From assembly GCF_027409185.1 (NCBI RefSeq), contig NC_084468.1, positions 54,685,001 to 54,749,000 of the forward strand: a stretch of DNA of 64,000 bases, read 5' to 3'. Below the pieces are notes generated by a model. That model was given only the letters and a program-made list of their open reading frames with translations, was not told the origin of the DNA and made no database searches. Source of the stretch: Cynocephalus volans (lineage: Eukaryota > Chordata > Mammalia > Dermoptera > Cynocephalidae). The position numbers were made by a program, and so were the translations under genes. Below are positions 48,190 to 63,767 of this stretch, piece by piece. How positions within the stretch are numbered: the stretch's first letter is position 1; the number at the start of each line of letters is the position of its first letter.

Positions 48190-48316
48190 TCTAAAAATTA
48201 GCATCCTCATCTGTAAAATGGGAATACTAGTAGTATAATTTTCAAAAGAATTAAGTGAGATAAATGTGAGATGAACTCCTTAACACAGTGCCTGCCATAG
48301 AAAGCCTTAATGAGCA
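48190..48316 (+). repeat. MIR SINE
   Basis: 'CCTCATCTGTAAAATGGGAATACTAGTAGTA', then 'AATTAAGTGAGATAAATGTG' and 'TTAACACAGTGCCTGCCATAGAAAGCCTTAATGAGCA' form a good MIR core and tail in sense orientation. Confidence 0.88.
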
Positions 48317-49789
48317 CCAATTTTATCTTTTTTAAAGATAAAATTAACTTGTATCTCCTCTGTTACATGCATGAAGGGAAAGAGCATTTTCCTTATCATG
48401 TATTATTTTCACAATCACATTCTCCGTTGTTTCTACTTACAGTTTTTTCCTTAAATGAAATATACTCCAAGAGCATTTGCAGTTGCTCCATTCCCTTCCT
48501 GCTTCATTGTAAAATGAAAGTCCTATCTCTTTTATGGTTATAGAACAAGAAATGCCAATGGCATACAAGTTGGTGAAATGAGGACACCATATTAAATAAT
48601 ATGAAAAGTAAAACTTTATTCTGAGGACTTAACTAAAAGCAGTGGTTTAAAATTGAGGCTCCCGATTGCTTTTTTTTCCCCCCTTCTTCCGTTAGTGCCC
48701 AACATTATCCTGGGATGTAACAGATGTGCTGTGTATACTTGCTGATTGAAGAAATAAATGCCTAACTCAACTCCTGTTATATGAGTATTCCATTTTAATC
48801 TCCCATTACATCCCTGAGGGATTTTTTTTTTTAATCAGTAAGGATTTCTTCCAAGAAATATTATCAACCACAAAGTATATTTAATAATTTTTTTTCATTT
48901 ACTTGTGGTTACATTTTAAGTATTAACAATGATGATAAAAAAATATATGAGTATCTTCCATAAACATATTTCAAATGAAAAATTTCTCAAATACTACGCT
49001 CTTTGTAATGACATACTAGGGAACCTCTATTTAGGAAGACATATTTATTTATTTTTTAAACCAAAAAATAAAAATAAAAAATAAAAAATAAACACTTTTG
49101 GAAATAAAAGCAGTCATTGCTTTGCATGGTAATATGAGATTGTAAAAACAGCCATGCAAATTAAACTATACAAAGTTATTTTACCAATCATGGGGAAAAT
49201 TATAATTATTTCAATTTTTACATCATTGTGAAAATATTAAGAACTCTTACTATTTATTGGTTGTAAGTGTGTAAGAAAATGAAAAAGTAGGAGCACTAAT
49301 ATTTATTTAGTTCACTGTAATTTAAAATGTTAGAATTATTGAAAATTAATGTCTTATTTCTCTGTGAAAAAGATTTAGAAGTTTAAACAGCACATGCCTT
49401 ATTCTTGGAGAATTTCTGATTCAGAGTGACAATCTTTTCTATGCCTTGGCAAATGGTCATTCTCCTCTCTAAGATTAGGTCAGCTTCAACTTTTTTTTTT
49501 GTTTTACACTTTCAGTGTAGGAAATATATTCAGGATTTTTTTTTTTAAATGTAAAGATTTTGGTCTGTTATCTCCTGTGTAACATTTTGTACTTTTCATC
49601 ACAACCACTTCCCAATTTCAGTTGAGTCATTATCACTTCGTTTCATTTCTGCACTTTCATCTTTGTTGGCCTATTTCCCTTTCAGTCCATTAAAAAATGT
49701 TATGTGGATTATTACTGGGAGATTAAAAAAGCAACAAAACTATATTACGCTTTGCTGGTTATGGGTGAATTGAATAACAGATGTGCAGT
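48317..49789. other. No gene; unclassified DNA
   Basis: A/T homopolymer runs (for example at about 48827, 49490 and 49540) and an AAAAAT-repeat patch at 49060-49092. No family or exon was recognised. Confidence 0.5.
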
Positions 49790-49960
49790 TTCTAATCAAT
49801 GTCAGACGTGATCGGTCACTGATCATGATGCGCATGTATTGATTGCATAGCGTTATGTGGATCGAAGAGCTAGCTGCAAAGTTTGCACTTTATACAATTG
49901 CAGTTAAAATACTGTGCTAACTAAAGTTTGAAGCATGGTATTGGGGGCTGGTATTATTTA
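49790..49960. other. CpG-retaining single-copy block, possible conserved non-coding element
   Basis: Five CpGs occur within about 60 bases (49806-49865: GACGTG, ATCGGT, TGCGCA, AGCGTT, ATCGAA) in a region otherwise almost free of CpG. The block shows no similarity to any repeat I know and has balanced composition. This could be a regulatory element under constraint, but sequence alone cannot show that. Confidence 0.35.
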
Positions 49961-50364
49961 ACTAAACCATAATACCAGTAATTAAAATCTGTGTATATTT
50001 GAACCATGCAAAGTGTTTTTACTTACAAGAAATTTATTTTCCACCTGAAATTAGTATGGTAATTCTATATATGTTTTCATAGAATTCGAGTCCTACTTAC
50101 ATATTATGCATTTAAGGTTCTTGAGCACCAGGAAATTGTATAATTCTGGACTTTGTATTTCTAACCTACAGTGAGGAATATTAACACCTACATAATAATG
50201 TTGTTTCTAATTACAAAAGAAATAGCATATTTACAGTTTTTAACAAATATTGTTTTCAATAAATATTTTGCATACATTAACAAAACCAATCTCTGTTATT
50301 ATTTTGTACATAATATGAGAATACTTCAAAAGTTCATGGAAAGATTTATATTATCTTTAAAAAA

Positions 50365-51180
50365 ATAATTAATTTATTTTATTTTATTTTTAATTGACAA
50401 ATAATTGTATCTATTTATGGGGTACAATTTAATGTTCTGGCATATGTATACATTGTTGATCGATTAAATCAAATTAACATATCCATCACTCACCTACTTC
50501 TCATTTTTTTGTGGTAAGAATGTTTAAAATATACTATTAGCAATTTTTTAAAATTAATTAATTTATTATTAGCATATTCATTCTTACAAACTGTGATTTT
50601 TTTTAATGTCCTTTGCCTGACCTTCACTTCCCAAACCCCCTCCCTCCCTCCCCCCCATGGCTATTATCTTCAGGTTTGTTCTCTCTTTCTGAAAGTTCAA
50701 TATATTGTTGTTGTCTTTTCTTTCTTTCCTTCACTCCTTCCTTCACTCTCTCCCTCCTTCCCTCCCTTCCTAGCAGCCAGTTATGAGTGAGAACATATGG
50801 CATTTCTGTTTCTTTGGCTTATTTCACTTAACACAGTTGTCTCCAGACTCATCCATGTTGCTGCAAATGGCAGAATTTCATTCTTTTTTATGGCTGAGTA
50901 GTATTCCATTGTGTATATAACACATTTTCTTTATCCAGTCATCTGTCAATGACACTTAGGTTGGTTCCATATTTTGTCTATTGTAAACAGAACTGCAATG
51001 AACATGAGAGTGCAGGTATCACTTCGACATGATAATTCCAATTCCTTTGGGTATATGCCCAGTAGTAAAATTGCTGGATCATGTGATAGTTCTATCTGCA
51101 GTTGTTTGAGAAACCTCCATACTGTTCTCCATAATGGCTGTTTTAATTCTATTTCCCCACAAACTTTTTGAAGTACCTTT
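50365..51180 (-). mobile_element. 5'-truncated L1: 3'UTR and end of ORF2
   Basis: A poly(T)/TTTA-rich edge leads into reversed L1 3'UTR with the C-rich reverse of the polypurine tract (50633-50657) and a CT-rich patch (50710-50770). It then enters the reversed end of ORF2 ('TATGGCTGAGTAGTATTCCATTG', 'AAACAGAACTGCAATGAACATG', 'GGGTATATGCCCAGTAGTAAAATTGCTGGATCATG', 'CTCCATACTGTTCTCCATAATGGCTG'). It stops near 51170, short of the cysteine-rich domain start, so it is 5'-truncated. Frames are mostly closed. It is older than the L1 at the right end of the window. Confidence 0.9.
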
Positions 51181-54834
<3,654 letters not shown>

Positions 54835-54965
54835 CATGAAAGAACAAGCAACATGGATATCTGGGGGAAGAACTTTCTAGGCAGTAAGACAAGCAAAAGC
54901 AATGGTCTTAATATAGGAGGTCACCTTGTGAGTACAAAGGATTGGTGAGAGAATTGGTAGCTTTC
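54835..54965 (+). repeat. L2 LINE 3'-region fragment
   Basis: 'GGATATCTGGGGGAAGAACTTTCTAGGCAG', then 'ACAAGCAAAAGCAATGGTCTTAA', closely follows the L2 3' region in sense orientation. Confidence 0.75.
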
Positions 54966-56794
54966 CTCATTTCTTGATTCTTTTGTAGCATTATTTATAA
55001 AAATACCTGAGTGATAAATTTCCATTTTGTAAGAAAACAAAAAATTGGGTTAAGACTAGGAATGTAGCAGAGCCTAAATGAGAAATTTGGATCATACTAT
55101 GATAACTCTAAAGTAGGTCACTGATCTATTTTACACTCTACCATGAGATCATAGAAACCAGAATAGCATATACAACTAGGGCCTTACTGTTTGCATATAT
55201 GCCACATTGCACATAATTGGTAACTCACCAAGTATGATTTCATTCCAAAATATCATTATTCTATTTAATTATGTTTGATGTCTGTCTCTTGAAGCACTAT
55301 TTTTTTCTCTGTTCCTTGCCAAACTAAATGTAAATCTATAAATAGGCTTAGGTCCAATTCTTTATTTCAATCATAATAAAATATCTTATACATTATCAAG
55401 AATAGTTCAAGATATGAGGGCTGCGAGAGAGAGAGATTATTTTCACAATATGTTAACTACCATTGTTATGTAGTCTGCTTTGATAACTACGCTACTCTTT
55501 TTTTTTTTCTGTCACACTACAAAGTGCTATTTAATTTTGGATTTTGACTTACTAAATATAACTTGCAAATGTTTTTTCTCCATTTATGAATTAAGTCATT
55601 ATTTTCTTCCTATGCAGTGTTTTCAATGTTTTTTAAAGAAGTATTTATGTTTTTAGTCCTATGCAGGGCCTCTCAAGTTTTGAATATTAACCTTCTTTTC
55701 AAGATATTTTTTCTTAACTGTGATCATTAACTTAAATTTCCTCTACTTTAACATATACTTAATAGTTCCATGTTTATAAATTTTCAAACTCATGTATATA
55801 CACTTTTTATGGTTACTTCAAGTATATTTTCCTAAAATTGAATCTACTTTAGTTGGGTTTACAAACAAGATTTATTAACATAGTATCTACTTACTAGTTC
55901 ATCTCCTTCTTAACCTGTACTGCTATATGTATCACTTACTGTACCACTGGGTGGCGAAATCTTCTAGAGCTTTCTTTCACATCATATATATATGGAATCC
56001 TCAAATAAAAGAGAAGGTATAATAGCAGTGGTCCTGTGTATTCAGCCAGAAATACCTGAAAGTAAGAAGGTGATTTAAATAGATTTTTGTACACGTTTTT
56101 AAGGTTTACTTATTATCATGAGCATTAGTTCACTGCATAAACCAATAAAATGGACAAGTGATTAGCCATTATTTTAAAAGAATTAGACTAGATGCTAATG
56201 CAAATAATGTCTTCCTTGGAAGAATCAACTAAGAGTTAAAGAGAAAGGATAATATATTAATAGTTAATTTAAAATAAAAATAAATATTAAACCTAATAAA
56301 GTGATTTCTTTACAAATGGCACAAGAGAGATTTTATTTGACTAAACAAACTATTATAAATGTATTTTTTGTGTGTTTCTGCAGCCCAATACACACTCCAG
56401 CTTGTATAGGTATGAACTGTCCCTGTCACTAAGTGAATTGGCCTACAGTTCCTGTTGTTTATTTTTTTCTTTTTTTTTTTTCGTCCATGGCCCCATCATC
56501 TTAAACTCGGTTGATTTGACCCTAATTCAAATAATTCAGTCCTCTGCCTTGGAAATTTTATACTTTAATTCTATTAAGTCTAGTTGCATAGCTAAAAGAA
56601 TTGACTTACGAATGCTAAGCTGGGGGTAATCATATGTGTGGAGAGATATATGATCTGTAGAGAGACACCTAGAAGGTAAAGAAATATAATTGAAAACAAG
56701 ACCGTGTGATTGTGGAAAGATTAATTGGCTGACCGGTTTTCTGATAGTTTCCTGAATCTGGTGACTGTTTACTATTTGGCTTTCTTTTGATGAT
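54966..56794. other. No gene; unclassified DNA
   Basis: A short (GA)n at 55421-55436 and T-rich runs near 55499-55509 and 56462-56481. No repeat family or exon was recognised. Confidence 0.5.
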
Positions 56795-56806
56795 AAAGCT
56801 AGATTA

Positions 56807-56905
56807 GAGAAGGTCAAAGGTTCAAATCCCCACGTTGGCCAGATGCCTAAATAAATAAATAAATAAATAAACAAACAAACAAATAAATAAATAAATAAAA
56901 ATACA
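56807..56905 (+). mobile_element. 5'-truncated tRNA-Ile-derived SINE (CYN-like)
   Basis: Only the 3' part remains: AAGGTCAAAGGTTCAAATCCCCACGTTGGCCAG, which contains the box B, followed by a (TAAA)n/(CAAA)n tail of about 55 bases. The 12-base duplication AAAGCTAGATTA / AAAGCTAGGTTA (one mismatch) flanks it at 56795-56806 and 56906-56917. So the copy was inserted already truncated. Confidence 0.85.
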
Positions 56906-56917
56906 AAAGCTAGGTTA

Positions 56918-58462
56918 AAGTAATTCTGGAATATTCAGAGAAGAGAAATAATGGCTTCAGAGTTTTCAAAGATGAAAGAAAAAATACAGACAGTGGTAAA
57001 TTTGGCTATCATTAACTGCTTCGTCTTCATCTGTGTTTGTTTTCTGAAGAAGAAAACTTTAATCTACATGTGTTTTGCTCAAATATGTAGCTGTGCACAT
57101 TGATTATAAATCATATTCACATTTCTGGTGAGAATTTTGTACAGCTATATAGTTAAAATGCATGATATATATTCATGGTTTATGTATATGCACACATGCA
57201 TGTGTGTAATTATATACATATATGTGTGTATAAACGGATATATAAACATATATATGAATGTCTATTTTTATATTAGTTTTCTTCAGCTGAATTTCTTCCT
57301 TTAGCAATATATGTTATCTCAAGATCCAAGAAATACATCTATGTGAGGGCAAAAACAATGAGACATCTGCTCAGTTCAATATAAGTCAACCCACTTGTGA
57401 GACTTTATTTCATGGCTTACAATGTGACTGATTACTCAGATATAAGGAGAGTGTTTACCACTTTTGAATGTATACTAATACTTTCTAGTCAATATTTTGG
57501 AAAAATGAAGAGGGTGACTATTTTAGTACAAGAAACATTTTAAAATGTTTATTTCAACACCATCTGATCTAGTAAAGCCAAATTTGAGCAAGAAATATTT
57601 CTCTAGAAATATATTAGGAATAAAAAATTTTATGAACAATAGTTAACCTGGACTACAAGTCTCTCTTCATTAAATTAATAAAAATGTTAAAGTTTCTTTG
57701 GATCAGAGAAAATTGAACCACAATCTTATCTCCATCATTTCTTAAAAATAATTTGGGAATGCCTGCTGGCATATACAGTATGTTTAGAAGGCTGCATATT
57801 TCATTACAAATATTTAGCATGCTGAAACACAGAGGTAAAAACAGTACCAAGATATGATGGATATATCCTGAAAACACAAGAGTGATAATAAAGAATTTTT
57901 AGATAATATATCTTTCAAAATTTAATTATAGTGCAAATAGAAGATGAGAGTAAAGATATTTTATTAAACTTAGAATATAATCAGAAAATAGTTTTAGAAT
58001 TGAAAAAAATCAAGGGCTTGGTAGACAAATATTAGTAAGACAGCCTCTGAAAATGAAATTAATCTTGATCTTCCATTATTAAAATAGAGAAAGTAAAAGC
58101 AAAAATATTAGCAATCAGATATGCACCCACCCATCTACAGCCCGAGCAAATCATAAGAAATTACAAAGATTAGGAACTCTGTTGTAATCCAAAATTTTAG
58201 GAGAGATTCTATATTCAAAATAATCAGATATACATTTTTTTAACTTTTGAAGACATACACTACATTTAAATTTTAATTTCATGTTTCCTCTTTCTAAAAT
58301 ATTCTCTGTACTATACTAATGCATTGCTTTAAATACAAAATTCATTACTTTTGCTAGGTGTGGAGTATACATAAAGCAAATGTATTTCACAGGGCCTAGT
58401 TTTCCAAAGCCCTGTAGTTTCAGGTTTAGCCTTGTTAAAATTACATAGAGAAATGTTAACGT
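56918..58462. other. No gene; unclassified AT-rich DNA
   Basis: Alternating TG/TA/CA-rich sequence at about 57170-57260. Nothing else was recognised. Confidence 0.5.
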
Positions 58463-58931
58463 TGTAAAAGACAGGAAACTTTCCTTGGGCTAAAGTCTCG
58501 GTAACACAACAAGGTTGCCGGCTCAAGGACAGACAAGTTACTTGATTGATATGTAAAACACTGGGGAAATTGCTGTGGGGAAAAACAGTGTTTGCTAAGA
58601 TCAAGCTTTTGTTGGTGGATCAACTTAACCTTTTGCAAATTGCATTATGGAATGCCACTTTGCTTGTTTTACTGATGTTACCAGCCTCTATTGTTAAACT
58701 TGTTAAACTATACTTAGCCATAACAGCACCTATGTTCTTTTTCTGTAACTTCCTGGTCTGGAGAATAAATGCAGGGAAAGAACCACAGTTTGTGGTTAAT
58801 TTCCAAAGAAAGGAATGCCTCTCTCTTGAGGGTTCAGGGAAATTAACCCCTTCAGGGCCTCTCACTGCTCAGAAGAGATGGGCTTTGAGTAATCCTTTGT
58901 GGCTCCATCACCCAGGGGGAGAGGGGTGACA
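58463..58931 (+). mobile_element. Probable unclassified solo LTR
   Basis: This is a roughly 470-base block that is distinctly richer in GC than its flanks. It starts TGTAAAAG, has AATAAA at about 58763 just after CTGTAACTTCCTGGTCTGG, and ends in a GC-rich segment, CACCCAGGGGGAGAGGGGTGACA. The TG start, single polyadenylation signal and CA end fit an ERV1-like LTR. However, no target duplication is visible and the edges are guesses. Two overlapping frames of 81-127 codons cross it on opposite strands, but neither resembles a known protein. Confidence 0.5.
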
Positions 58932-59140
58932 AATCTGTGTGAGGCAAAGCAACAACTAGGCAAGCAAGATACATGGAAGTCTTTGGAACCTCTGTGGAAT
59001 CTTCAATTTAGAATATGTCTAAACTGAAAAAATAGCAAGGCAACAGTCATTTTTTTAAATATAAATTAAAACTAGAGGCTGCAATTATGAATTGGTTATG
59101 ACTAATGTGCTTGGACTGTGCTTAATGCATTTCATCCTAT

Positions 59141-59180
<40 letters not shown>

Positions 59181-60049
59181 ATATATATATGTATGTATTT
59201 AGTGTTATTGTCATTACAGTGTTGTTAGATTTACTTTCTTGTTTTCTAAAATGGCAATTGGCAGTTGAAAGCAAAACAAATTGCATGTTTCAGAGTTGTT
59301 GAAAATTCACAACAAAAATAAAGTAGTTCCCACCTAATCTCCTAAAGATAAGAGAGATACTAAACAGAATTATAAGACCACTGCCCAATAGTAACATCTC
59401 TTTGCAGTACTTAGTGAATACTATTGAAGTTAATATCATACTAGATAAAGTTGTATCATAACAGATTGTTTTTCTTTTCTTTTCTTTGGGTTTCACGATT
59501 ATATGACTGGCATATAATGAATAATTCTATTCTAGGTCATTCAAACACTGCATAATAATGAGTCCCACAAGAAAAATTGATCAAAATATTTTTTATATGT
59601 TTTAAAAATGTTTAGAAACTCAGAGAGTTTCTATGTCATTGATAAACTAGAACATCAAGATTTTTGAAACAAGCTACAGAGAAGCGATTGAACCTTGAAT
59701 ATGAAGCCTGAGAACCTGGTAAGAAGAGTAGATTGTTTGACAGTGCCTAGGAATGAAAGAACAAAAATTGTTGCTCATTATCTCCCAAGGGTGCAGGGTA
59801 TCTTTACTAGTACTGAAGCTCTGCCTCAAGACCAAATTGCCCTTTGATTGGCCAATCAAATTGCCATTTCAATTATCGATTGGATCAAGTTAACCTAGAA
59901 CCAATAGTGCCATTAGTCCATCTGGAGGATAATAAATTACCTTTGAAAGAAGATGATATCATTCCAAGCTTCAATTATCTTTAAACTTTTTTACATAAAA
60001 TTTCCTGCCCTTATAAATATGTAGGTATAAAAAGCCTGATAATATTGTG
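58932..60049. other. No gene; unclassified DNA with a TA microsatellite
   Basis: A (TA)n/(TG)n tract at 59143-59199. The palindrome GATTGGCCAATC (inverted CCAAT boxes) lies at about 59848-59859, in a segment (59660-59920) that could belong to an unrecognised repeat. Confidence 0.5.
59143..59199. repeat. (TA)n with (TG)n microsatellite
   Basis: About 16 TA units, a short GTGTG interruption, then more TA/TG. Confidence 0.95.
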
Positions 60050-60274
60050 ACAAAACGAAAAGGAACAGTAGACATTCAAAATAAATGAATTTAAAATTCA
60101 TTTACATAACAGGATTATAAGACACAGACTTTAAAAAAAACTACTTATGTATTCAAAAAAGTAAAAGACAAAGTTGAGAATTTCAGCTATCTGAAAATGT
60201 TGAAAAGAAAAATATGGAAATGTAATATGAATGCCAGAAGGAATATACAAACAGAATAACGGAGAATCATTAGC

Positions 60275-60694
60275 TGGTTTAGTGGATTGAATTATGTTCC
60301 CCCAAAACTCATAGAATTATGTTCCCCATGTTTTATGTATTAGAAACTTAGCCCCCACTGTGACTGTTAAGAGGATGGGAAATCCTTTTGTGGTAATTGA
60401 AAGATGGAGCCTTGAAGAGGTGATTCAGTTGTAGGACCTATGCTGTAGTGAATGGGTTAAAAATGGTGTTCGGGGATCTGGTTCTAAGGGCTTTAAAAAG
60501 AAGAGGAGTGTCTATCTTGTTCGGTCTCTCTGCTTATACCATCTTGCAATGTGAGATCCTTGAATCACTGTCACCACCACCACATGGACTTTGAACTTCC
60601 CAGACTCAGAAACTGTAAGCAATAGATTTCATTTTCTTCATAAATTACCCAGTCTCAGGTGCTCTGTTATAGTAACACAAAATGGACTGATACA
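60275..60694 (+). mobile_element. MLT1/MST-type MaLR solo LTR
   Basis: 'GGATTGAATTATGTTCCCCCAAAACTC', 'GATGGAGCCTTGAAGAGGTGATTCAG', 'CATAAATTACCCAGTCTCAGGTGCTCTGTTATAGTAACACAAAATGGACTGATACA' follow a MaLR LTR from start to end. L1M sequence lies on both sides, so the LTR is the younger insertion. No perfect 5-base duplication is visible. Confidence 0.88.
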
Positions 60695-61421
60695 GTTGGA
60701 GATAATAGTAACTATTTTTTTGAATTAAATACAATATACATATATACATGTGCCAAACAAGAGATTCAGATAACACTATTAACTCAAATTGTGATAAATA
60801 GAAGTATGATCATAATTGTGAACATCATAGTCAAAATGCTGTTAACCAAACAAAACAAAAATTTAAAATAAGCAAGATAAAAGACACATTACTTTCAAAG
60901 GAGCAGAGCTGACTTTTCAACAGAAACAATTGGAGTCAGAAATCAAAATAAAATTTTGTGAAGTGAAAAAAAATAAAACAAAACCCTACAACATGGAAAT
61001 ATTTTTTTTTCTGCAAAAATATTCTCCAAGAACAAAAGTTAAATGAAGACATTTTAAGATGAACAAGAATTGAGATAATTTATCAATGGCATAACTAGAA
61101 TAAAACCCTAAAGATGTTCTTAAGTTAGAAGAATAATAATACCAGATGTAAACTCAGTATTAGAAGATAAAACTAAATTGCAGCAAAAATGATAAATCTA
61201 AATAAATACTTATCAGATAAAATTATAGTAGTTTATTTTGGCTTGAAATACACAGGTAATTAAAATAAACCACAGATGAGTCAAGAGGAGCTCAAATATA
61301 AATTATTTCAACTATTTATGAAGTATCCTTGCATTCATAAAATAAAGTGAAACAATTTATATTAGTGTTCAATATTTCAATGGTGCTCACCATAATTTCT
61401 TTAGTAACCAGTAGAATTAGT

Positions 61422-61442
61422 AAAAAAAAAAAAAAAAAAAAA
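61422..61442. repeat. Poly(A) run of about 21 bases
   Basis: An uninterrupted homopolymer inside old L1M sequence. It could mark the tail of a very short later insertion. Confidence 0.9.
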
Positions 61443-62102
61443 GAAGTTTTAACTACCAAAATAACAGATAATTAATAGAAAATGAAGTATAACAGTTAAT
61501 CCAAAATGAGGCAAGACAAGAAAAACAAAACAAACAAACAAACAAAAACCACAGAAAAAAGTGTTATAAAACACATAATGCAGATTGAAAAAGAATTAAG
61601 TTTGTAGATTTAAAAAGTACATACTTCTTTACAATAAAAACAACCAATTACTAAATTGTAAAATATAAAACTATTGAACTATCAGGAGAGAAACTCCAAG
61701 ACCTATGGTTATGTAAAGAGTTCTTAGATATGACAGTGAAAGCAAGATCCTTAAAAGAACACATTTAATAAATTAGACTGCATTAAAATTGAAAATTTGT
61801 ATAATGAAAAATCCTGAGGATGAAAAGAAAAAGTTAAAGACTGAGAGAAAATATTTGCAAAGCACATATCAAAGGACTTTTATCTAGAACATGTAAAGAA
61901 TTCTCAAACTAAATAGTGTTTCTTAAATAAGTAAAAAAAAATTATGTTCACACAAACACCTGTACACAGATGTTCTAGCATTTTAATTTTAGTAGCAAAA
62001 TACTGAAAAGTATCCAAATGTATTTAAAAGGGTAAACGGTTAAGCAAACTCCCTTACTTCCATATAACCAAATACTACTCATCAATGAAGAGGAAACAAG
62101 TA

Positions 62103-62429
62103 CGGTCATCCCTCTGCATCCACAGGGGACTGGTTCCAGGACCTCCCCAGGATACCAAAATCCACAGATGCTCAAGTCCCTGGTATAAAAAAGGGTAGTA
62201 TTTTCATATAATCCATGCATGTTCTTCTATATATTTTAAATCATCTCTAGATTAATTATAATACCTAAAACAATGTAAATAGTTGTTATACTGTATTGTT
62301 TAGGGAATAATGACAAGAAATAAAGTCTGTATGGGTTCAGCACAGAGGAAATTTTTTCCCCCAATATTTTTGATACACAGTTGATTCAATCTATGGATGT
62401 GGAAGCCATGCATACAGAGGGGTCAACTG
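62103..62429. mobile_element. MER2-like Tigger (pogo class) non-autonomous DNA transposon
   Basis: The left end, CGGTCATCCCTCTGCATCCACAGGGGACTGGTTCCAGGACC, with 'ATACCAAAATCCACAGATGCTCAAGTCCC', is the well-known MER2/Tigger terminus. The right end, 'GATTCAATCTATGGATGTGGAAGCCATGCATACAGAGGGGTCAACTG', is its inverted counterpart. TA dinucleotides flank it at 62101-62102 and 62430-62431. Flanking L1M sequence is continuous across it. Confidence 0.92.
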
Positions 62430-62880
62430 TATGGATGGATCTCTCTTTTGCTTTTTTATTGGTTATGAATATTCATGAGATGCAAAGCTGATTGTCACCC
62501 CTTCTGTCCAAGATGTGAAGGCGAGATCCGTACTGGCAACATGCCCATTACTACAAATTGCGCTTGCACCCCATATCCCCCACCCAATTACCCCAACCTC
62601 CACCCATCCCCTTTCCCCCAACCCACTTTGTATCCCTAGGTATGTTATCTCCCTCTGAAAGTCCAACACACCACTGTGGTCTTTCTTTCCTTCCTTCTTT
62701 CTCTCTTGGCTCCACTTACGAGTAAATGTGGAATTTATCTGTCTGTGCTTTGCTTATTTTACTCAACATAAGTTTCTTCAGGCTCATCCATGTTGTTGCA
62801 AATGGGAGAATTACATTTTTTTCTATGGCATATACGTGTATATATACCAGTTCCTTATCCAATTATTCATCAGTGGACAT

Positions 62881-63258
62881 TTAAGTTGGTTCCATATCTT
62901 GGCTACTGTAAACAGAGCTGTGTGATGAACATGGGAGAGCAGGTTTCCTTTGACATGATGATTTCCATTCCTCTGGGTATATACCCAGAAGTGGGATTGC
63001 TGGATTGTATAGGAGAGCTATCTGTAGTTGTTTGAGGAACCTCCATACCATTTTCCATAGTGGTTGTACTAATTTACAGTCCCACCAATAGTGCAGGGGT
63101 GTTCCCTTCTCTCCACACCCTCTCCAGCATTTGTTATTCTCCGTCTTTTTTATTATAGCCAATCTAACTGGGGTGAAATGATATCTCAATTTGGTTTTAA
63201 TTTTCATTTCCTTGATGACGAGTGATGCTGAGCAATTTTGCATGTACTTGTTGGCCAT
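62881..63258 (-). pseudogene. L1 ORF2p cysteine-rich C-terminal part, broken
   Basis: A 125-codon open block encodes the L1 ORF2p C-terminal domain: MANKYMQNCSASLVIKEMKI-type start, then the HFTPVRLAIIKK segment, then the [20 protein letters not shown] motif with its C..C...H...C spacing, then [15 protein letters not shown] and [11 protein letters not shown]. In living L1s this domain binds RNA and helps target-primed reverse transcription. It is cut off from the upstream linker by a frameshift before about 63258, and the tail is out of frame, so the copy is inactive. Residue order and spacing are as expected for the family. Confidence 0.88.
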
Positions 63259-63482
63259 TGTATATCTTCCTTTGAAAAATGTCTGTTCAGCTCCTTAGCC
63301 CATTTTTAATTGGGATATTTGTTTTTATTACTGTGTAATTGCTAGGGTGCCTTTTATATTATGTATATTAATTCCCCGTTGGATGCACAGTTGGCAAAAA
63401 TTTTCTCCCACTCTGTAGGTTGTCATATCACTCGGTTGATTGTTTCTTTTGCTGTGCAGAAGCTTTTTCATTTGATATAGTC

Positions 63483-63767
63483 CTATTTGTTTATGTTTTC
63501 TTTTGTTCCTTGTGCTTTTGGGCTCATGTTCATAAAGTCTGTGTCCAGACCTAGTTCATGAAGTGTTTCACCTATATTTTCCTTTAGTAATTTTACAGTT
63601 TCAGGTCTTATACTTAAGTCTTTAATCCATTTTCTGTTGATTTTACCATATGGTGAGAGATGCATATCCACTTTCATTCTTCTGCATATGGATATCCAAT
63701 TTTCCAAGCTCCACTTATTGAAGAGGTAGTCATTTCCCCAATGTAGATTTTTGTTGCCTTTGTCCAA
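63483..63767 (-). pseudogene. L1 ORF2p post-RT linker part, broken
   Basis: A 94-codon open block reads MDKGNKNLHWGNDYLFNKWS, then ENWISICRRMKVDMHLSPYG, then INRKWIKDLSIRPETVKLLKENIG and a Leu-rich stretch to KAQGTKENINK. This is the conserved linker between the reverse-transcriptase domain and the cysteine-rich domain of L1 ORF2p. A frameshift and stop separate it from the cysteine-rich block at 62881-63258. Further ORF2 sequence continues upstream to the window end in other frames. Confidence 0.88.

Larger units (their letters stand above)
60050..62449 (+). mobile_element. Old L1M copy, 5' region joined to ORF2 3' end, interrupted twice
   Basis: Words at 60870-61190 ('GACACATTACTTTCAAAGGAGCAGAGCTGACTTTTCAACAG', 'GCAAAAATATTCTCCAAGAAC', 'CCCTAAAGATGTTCTTAAG') match the L1M region upstream of ORF2. 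From about 61690 the sequence matches the ORF2 C-terminal part ('GAGTTCTTAGATATGACA', 'AGAGAAAATATTTGCAAAGCACATATC', 'GGTAAACGGTTAAGC'-like words). Most of ORF1 and ORF2 between them is missing. An MLT1/MST-type LTR (60275-60694) and a Tigger (62103-62429) are inserted. A pure A run of 21 bases lies at 61422-61442. Confidence 0.75.

Noticed and set aside
58546..58929. A 127-codon plus-strand frame as a membrane protein gene
   Set aside because: It has a hydrophobic stretch, but it starts and ends inside the LTR-like block, overlaps an equally open frame on the other strand and resembles no known protein.
59848..59859. Promoter with paired CCAAT boxes (GATTGGCCAATC)
   Set aside because: No initiator, TATA element or downstream transcript feature was found, and the palindrome alone is weak evidence.
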